Positions 5,231 to 6,105 of a stretch of 6,105 nt of DNA are shown one piece after another. This DNA comes from CAZLYX01 sp964563885. GTDB taxonomy: Bacteria; Pseudomonadota; Gammaproteobacteria; Burkholderiales; Neisseriaceae. The first letter of the stretch is position 1, and every line of letters begins with the position of its first letter. Made by a program: the position numbers and the translations under genes. The notes beneath the pieces are model-generated. The model had not been told where the DNA came from and did no database searches. It saw only the letters and a program-made list of their open reading frames with translations. The stretch is from the NCBI GenBank assembly GCA_964563885.1, contig CAZLYX010000069.1, forward strand, positions 1-6,105, in the 5' to 3' direction.

Positions 5231-5986
5231 TTAAGGTTGGCTAAAGCCATATTTCTTCAATATGTTACGGCCTTCTTTTGATTGGACTAAGTCTATAAAT
5301 TGTTTGGCTTGAACTTTTTGTTGAGTGTTTGTCGTTACTGCTATTGGGTACGACACGGGTGTATCTAGTGGCACAATAAAGCTAACTTTCACTTTGTTGG
5401 GCATCAGTGCTGCATCGGTACGATAAACAAAACCGGCGTCTACTTCACCACGGGCAACATAATCTAATGATTGGCGTACATTCTGGGTGTTAATAATTTT
5501 AGGTTTAAGAGCATCAAACAAATTGGCTTTTTCTAAAGCCGCTTTGCTATAGCGCCCAACTGGAACGCTATCAGGATTGCTGACGCTGATTCGGTTAATT
5601 TTGGATTGAGTTAGGTCATTGAGTGTATTTAATTTTACACTGCTGGTTTTAGGCACGATTAAGACCAAATCATTGCGGGCAAAGGTGCGCCGACTAGAAA
5701 TGTCTACAGCTTGTTTATCTACAGCCATGTCCATGGTTTTTTGATCTGCTACTGCGAGCACATCTGCTGGCGCACCTTGCAAAGCCTGTTGCAACAAAGC
5801 ACCAGAAGCCCCTGTGTTTAAACGTACAATCACACCAGGGTTTTGCTTTTGATATTGTGTTGCGATTTCTTTAAATGCATCGCTTAAACTGGCCGCTGCT
5901 GAAACGGTTAGTTCTTGAGCGTGCAAAGATAAGCTGGTAACAGCGAGAGCGGCCAAGCTAATGACTCTTGTTAAATTGGGGTGCAT
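5231..5986 (-). CDS. modA: periplasmic molybdate-binding protein
   Basis: The substrate-capturing component of the molybdate importer, 251 residues. A Sec signal peptide is clear: Arg7, hydrophobic core VISLAALAVTSLSL (8-21) and probable cleavage after SLHA (residue 23). The mature protein opens ELTVSAAASLSDAF, the hallmark of ModA, with ligand-binding serines, and continues with NTGASGALLQQ, GAPADVLAVAD, DSVPVGRYSKAALEK and SLDYVARGEVDAGFVYRTDA, all conserved family blocks. An upstream TTG at 5992 is in frame, but ATG 5986 has AAGGA at a correct 8-nt spacing, whereas the TTG would be only a few bases from it. modA is first in the modABC direction and is followed by the uptake-sequence hairpin and a 226-bp spacer before modB, which would allow more binding protein than permease. 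Tungstate is normally bound as well. Confidence 0.95.
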   Translation of the reverse strand: MHPNLTRVISLAALAVTSLSLHAQELTVSAAASLSDAFKEIATQYQKQNPGVIVRLNTGASGALLQQALQGAPADVLAVADQKTMDMAVDKQAVDISSRRTFARNDLVLIVPKTSSVKLNTLNDLTQSKINRISVSNPDSVPVGRYSKAALEKANLFDALKPKIINTQNVRQSLDYVARGEVDAGFVYRTDAALMPNKVKVSFIVPLDTPVSYPIAVTTNTQQKVQAKQFIDLVQSKEGRNILKKYGFSQP

Positions 5987-6105
5987 GATCAAATTCCTTA
6001 TTAATAGTTAATTAGGTCAAGATACCAAAAAGCTTGATGTACCACTATTAACACAAATGGTTATTTAGCCAGCTACTACTAAAGGGTTATATCGGCTAAC
6101 GAGTG
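5987..6105 (-). promoter_or_regulatory. upstream region of modA (control region, sites not resolved)
   Basis: This stretch must contain at least part of the modA control region. I see the AAGGA ribosome site and, on the minus strand, a -10-like TATCTT (6024 to 6019) with no good -35. An inverted pair TTAGCC (6065-6070)/GGCTAA (6094-6099) and a partial GTTAT...TAAC (6086-6100) might be regulator contacts, but neither matches a ModE box convincingly. The window ends before any neighbouring gene. Confidence 0.35.

Noticed and set aside
6086..6100. Possible ModE box upstream of modA
   Set aside because: Only a short GTTAT...TAAC symmetry is present; it is far from a full ModE palindrome, and no modE gene is in view.

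Overview
The window carries genes for nitrate sensing and molybdate supply, preceded by the end of a surface-glycan locus. Gene content and base composition suggest a low-to-moderate GC proteobacterium. One exact 12-mer, AGGCTACCTGAA at 5192-5203, matches the DNA uptake sequence dialect I know from Eikenella, which points to the family Neisseriaceae. The core genes look too AT-rich for Eikenella corrodens itself, so a low-GC relative such as a Snodgrassella- or Vitreoscilla-like bacterium is my inference, not a reading.

Layout. Positions 1-121 hold the probable 3' end of an unidentified gene. A family 25 glycosyltransferase gene (202-930, +) follows; it is strikingly AT-rich and belongs to LPS or other surface glycan synthesis. 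A 475-bp non-coding stretch (931-1405) contains a likely terminator for the glycosyltransferase, a good sigma70-like promoter and a long hairpin in the leader of the next operon. Then come a NarX/NarQ-type nitrate/nitrite sensor kinase (1406-2520, +, interrupted by 100 N), a NarL-type response regulator with a 4-bp overlap (2517-3179, +), and a small di-Mop molybdate-binding protein (3215-3643, +). Converging on these from the right are modA, modB and modC on the minus strand (5986 down to 3659), the high-affinity molybdate ABC importer.

How the genes fit together. Respiratory nitrate reductase needs molybdenum cofactor, so linking a nitrate two-component system to molybdate binding and uptake makes sense: NarX/NarL senses the electron acceptor, ModABC imports the metal oxyanion and the Mop protein buffers or stores it. 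No nitrate reductase gene lies in the window.

Points of interest: the N gap cannot be its true length, because the two kinase pieces are out of frame across 100 N; ModC lacks the usual C-terminal Mop/TOBE domain while a free di-Mop protein is encoded next door; and a hairpin containing the uptake sequence separates modA from modBC. I found no evidence of a wholly new system, mobile element, CRISPR array or RNA gene.
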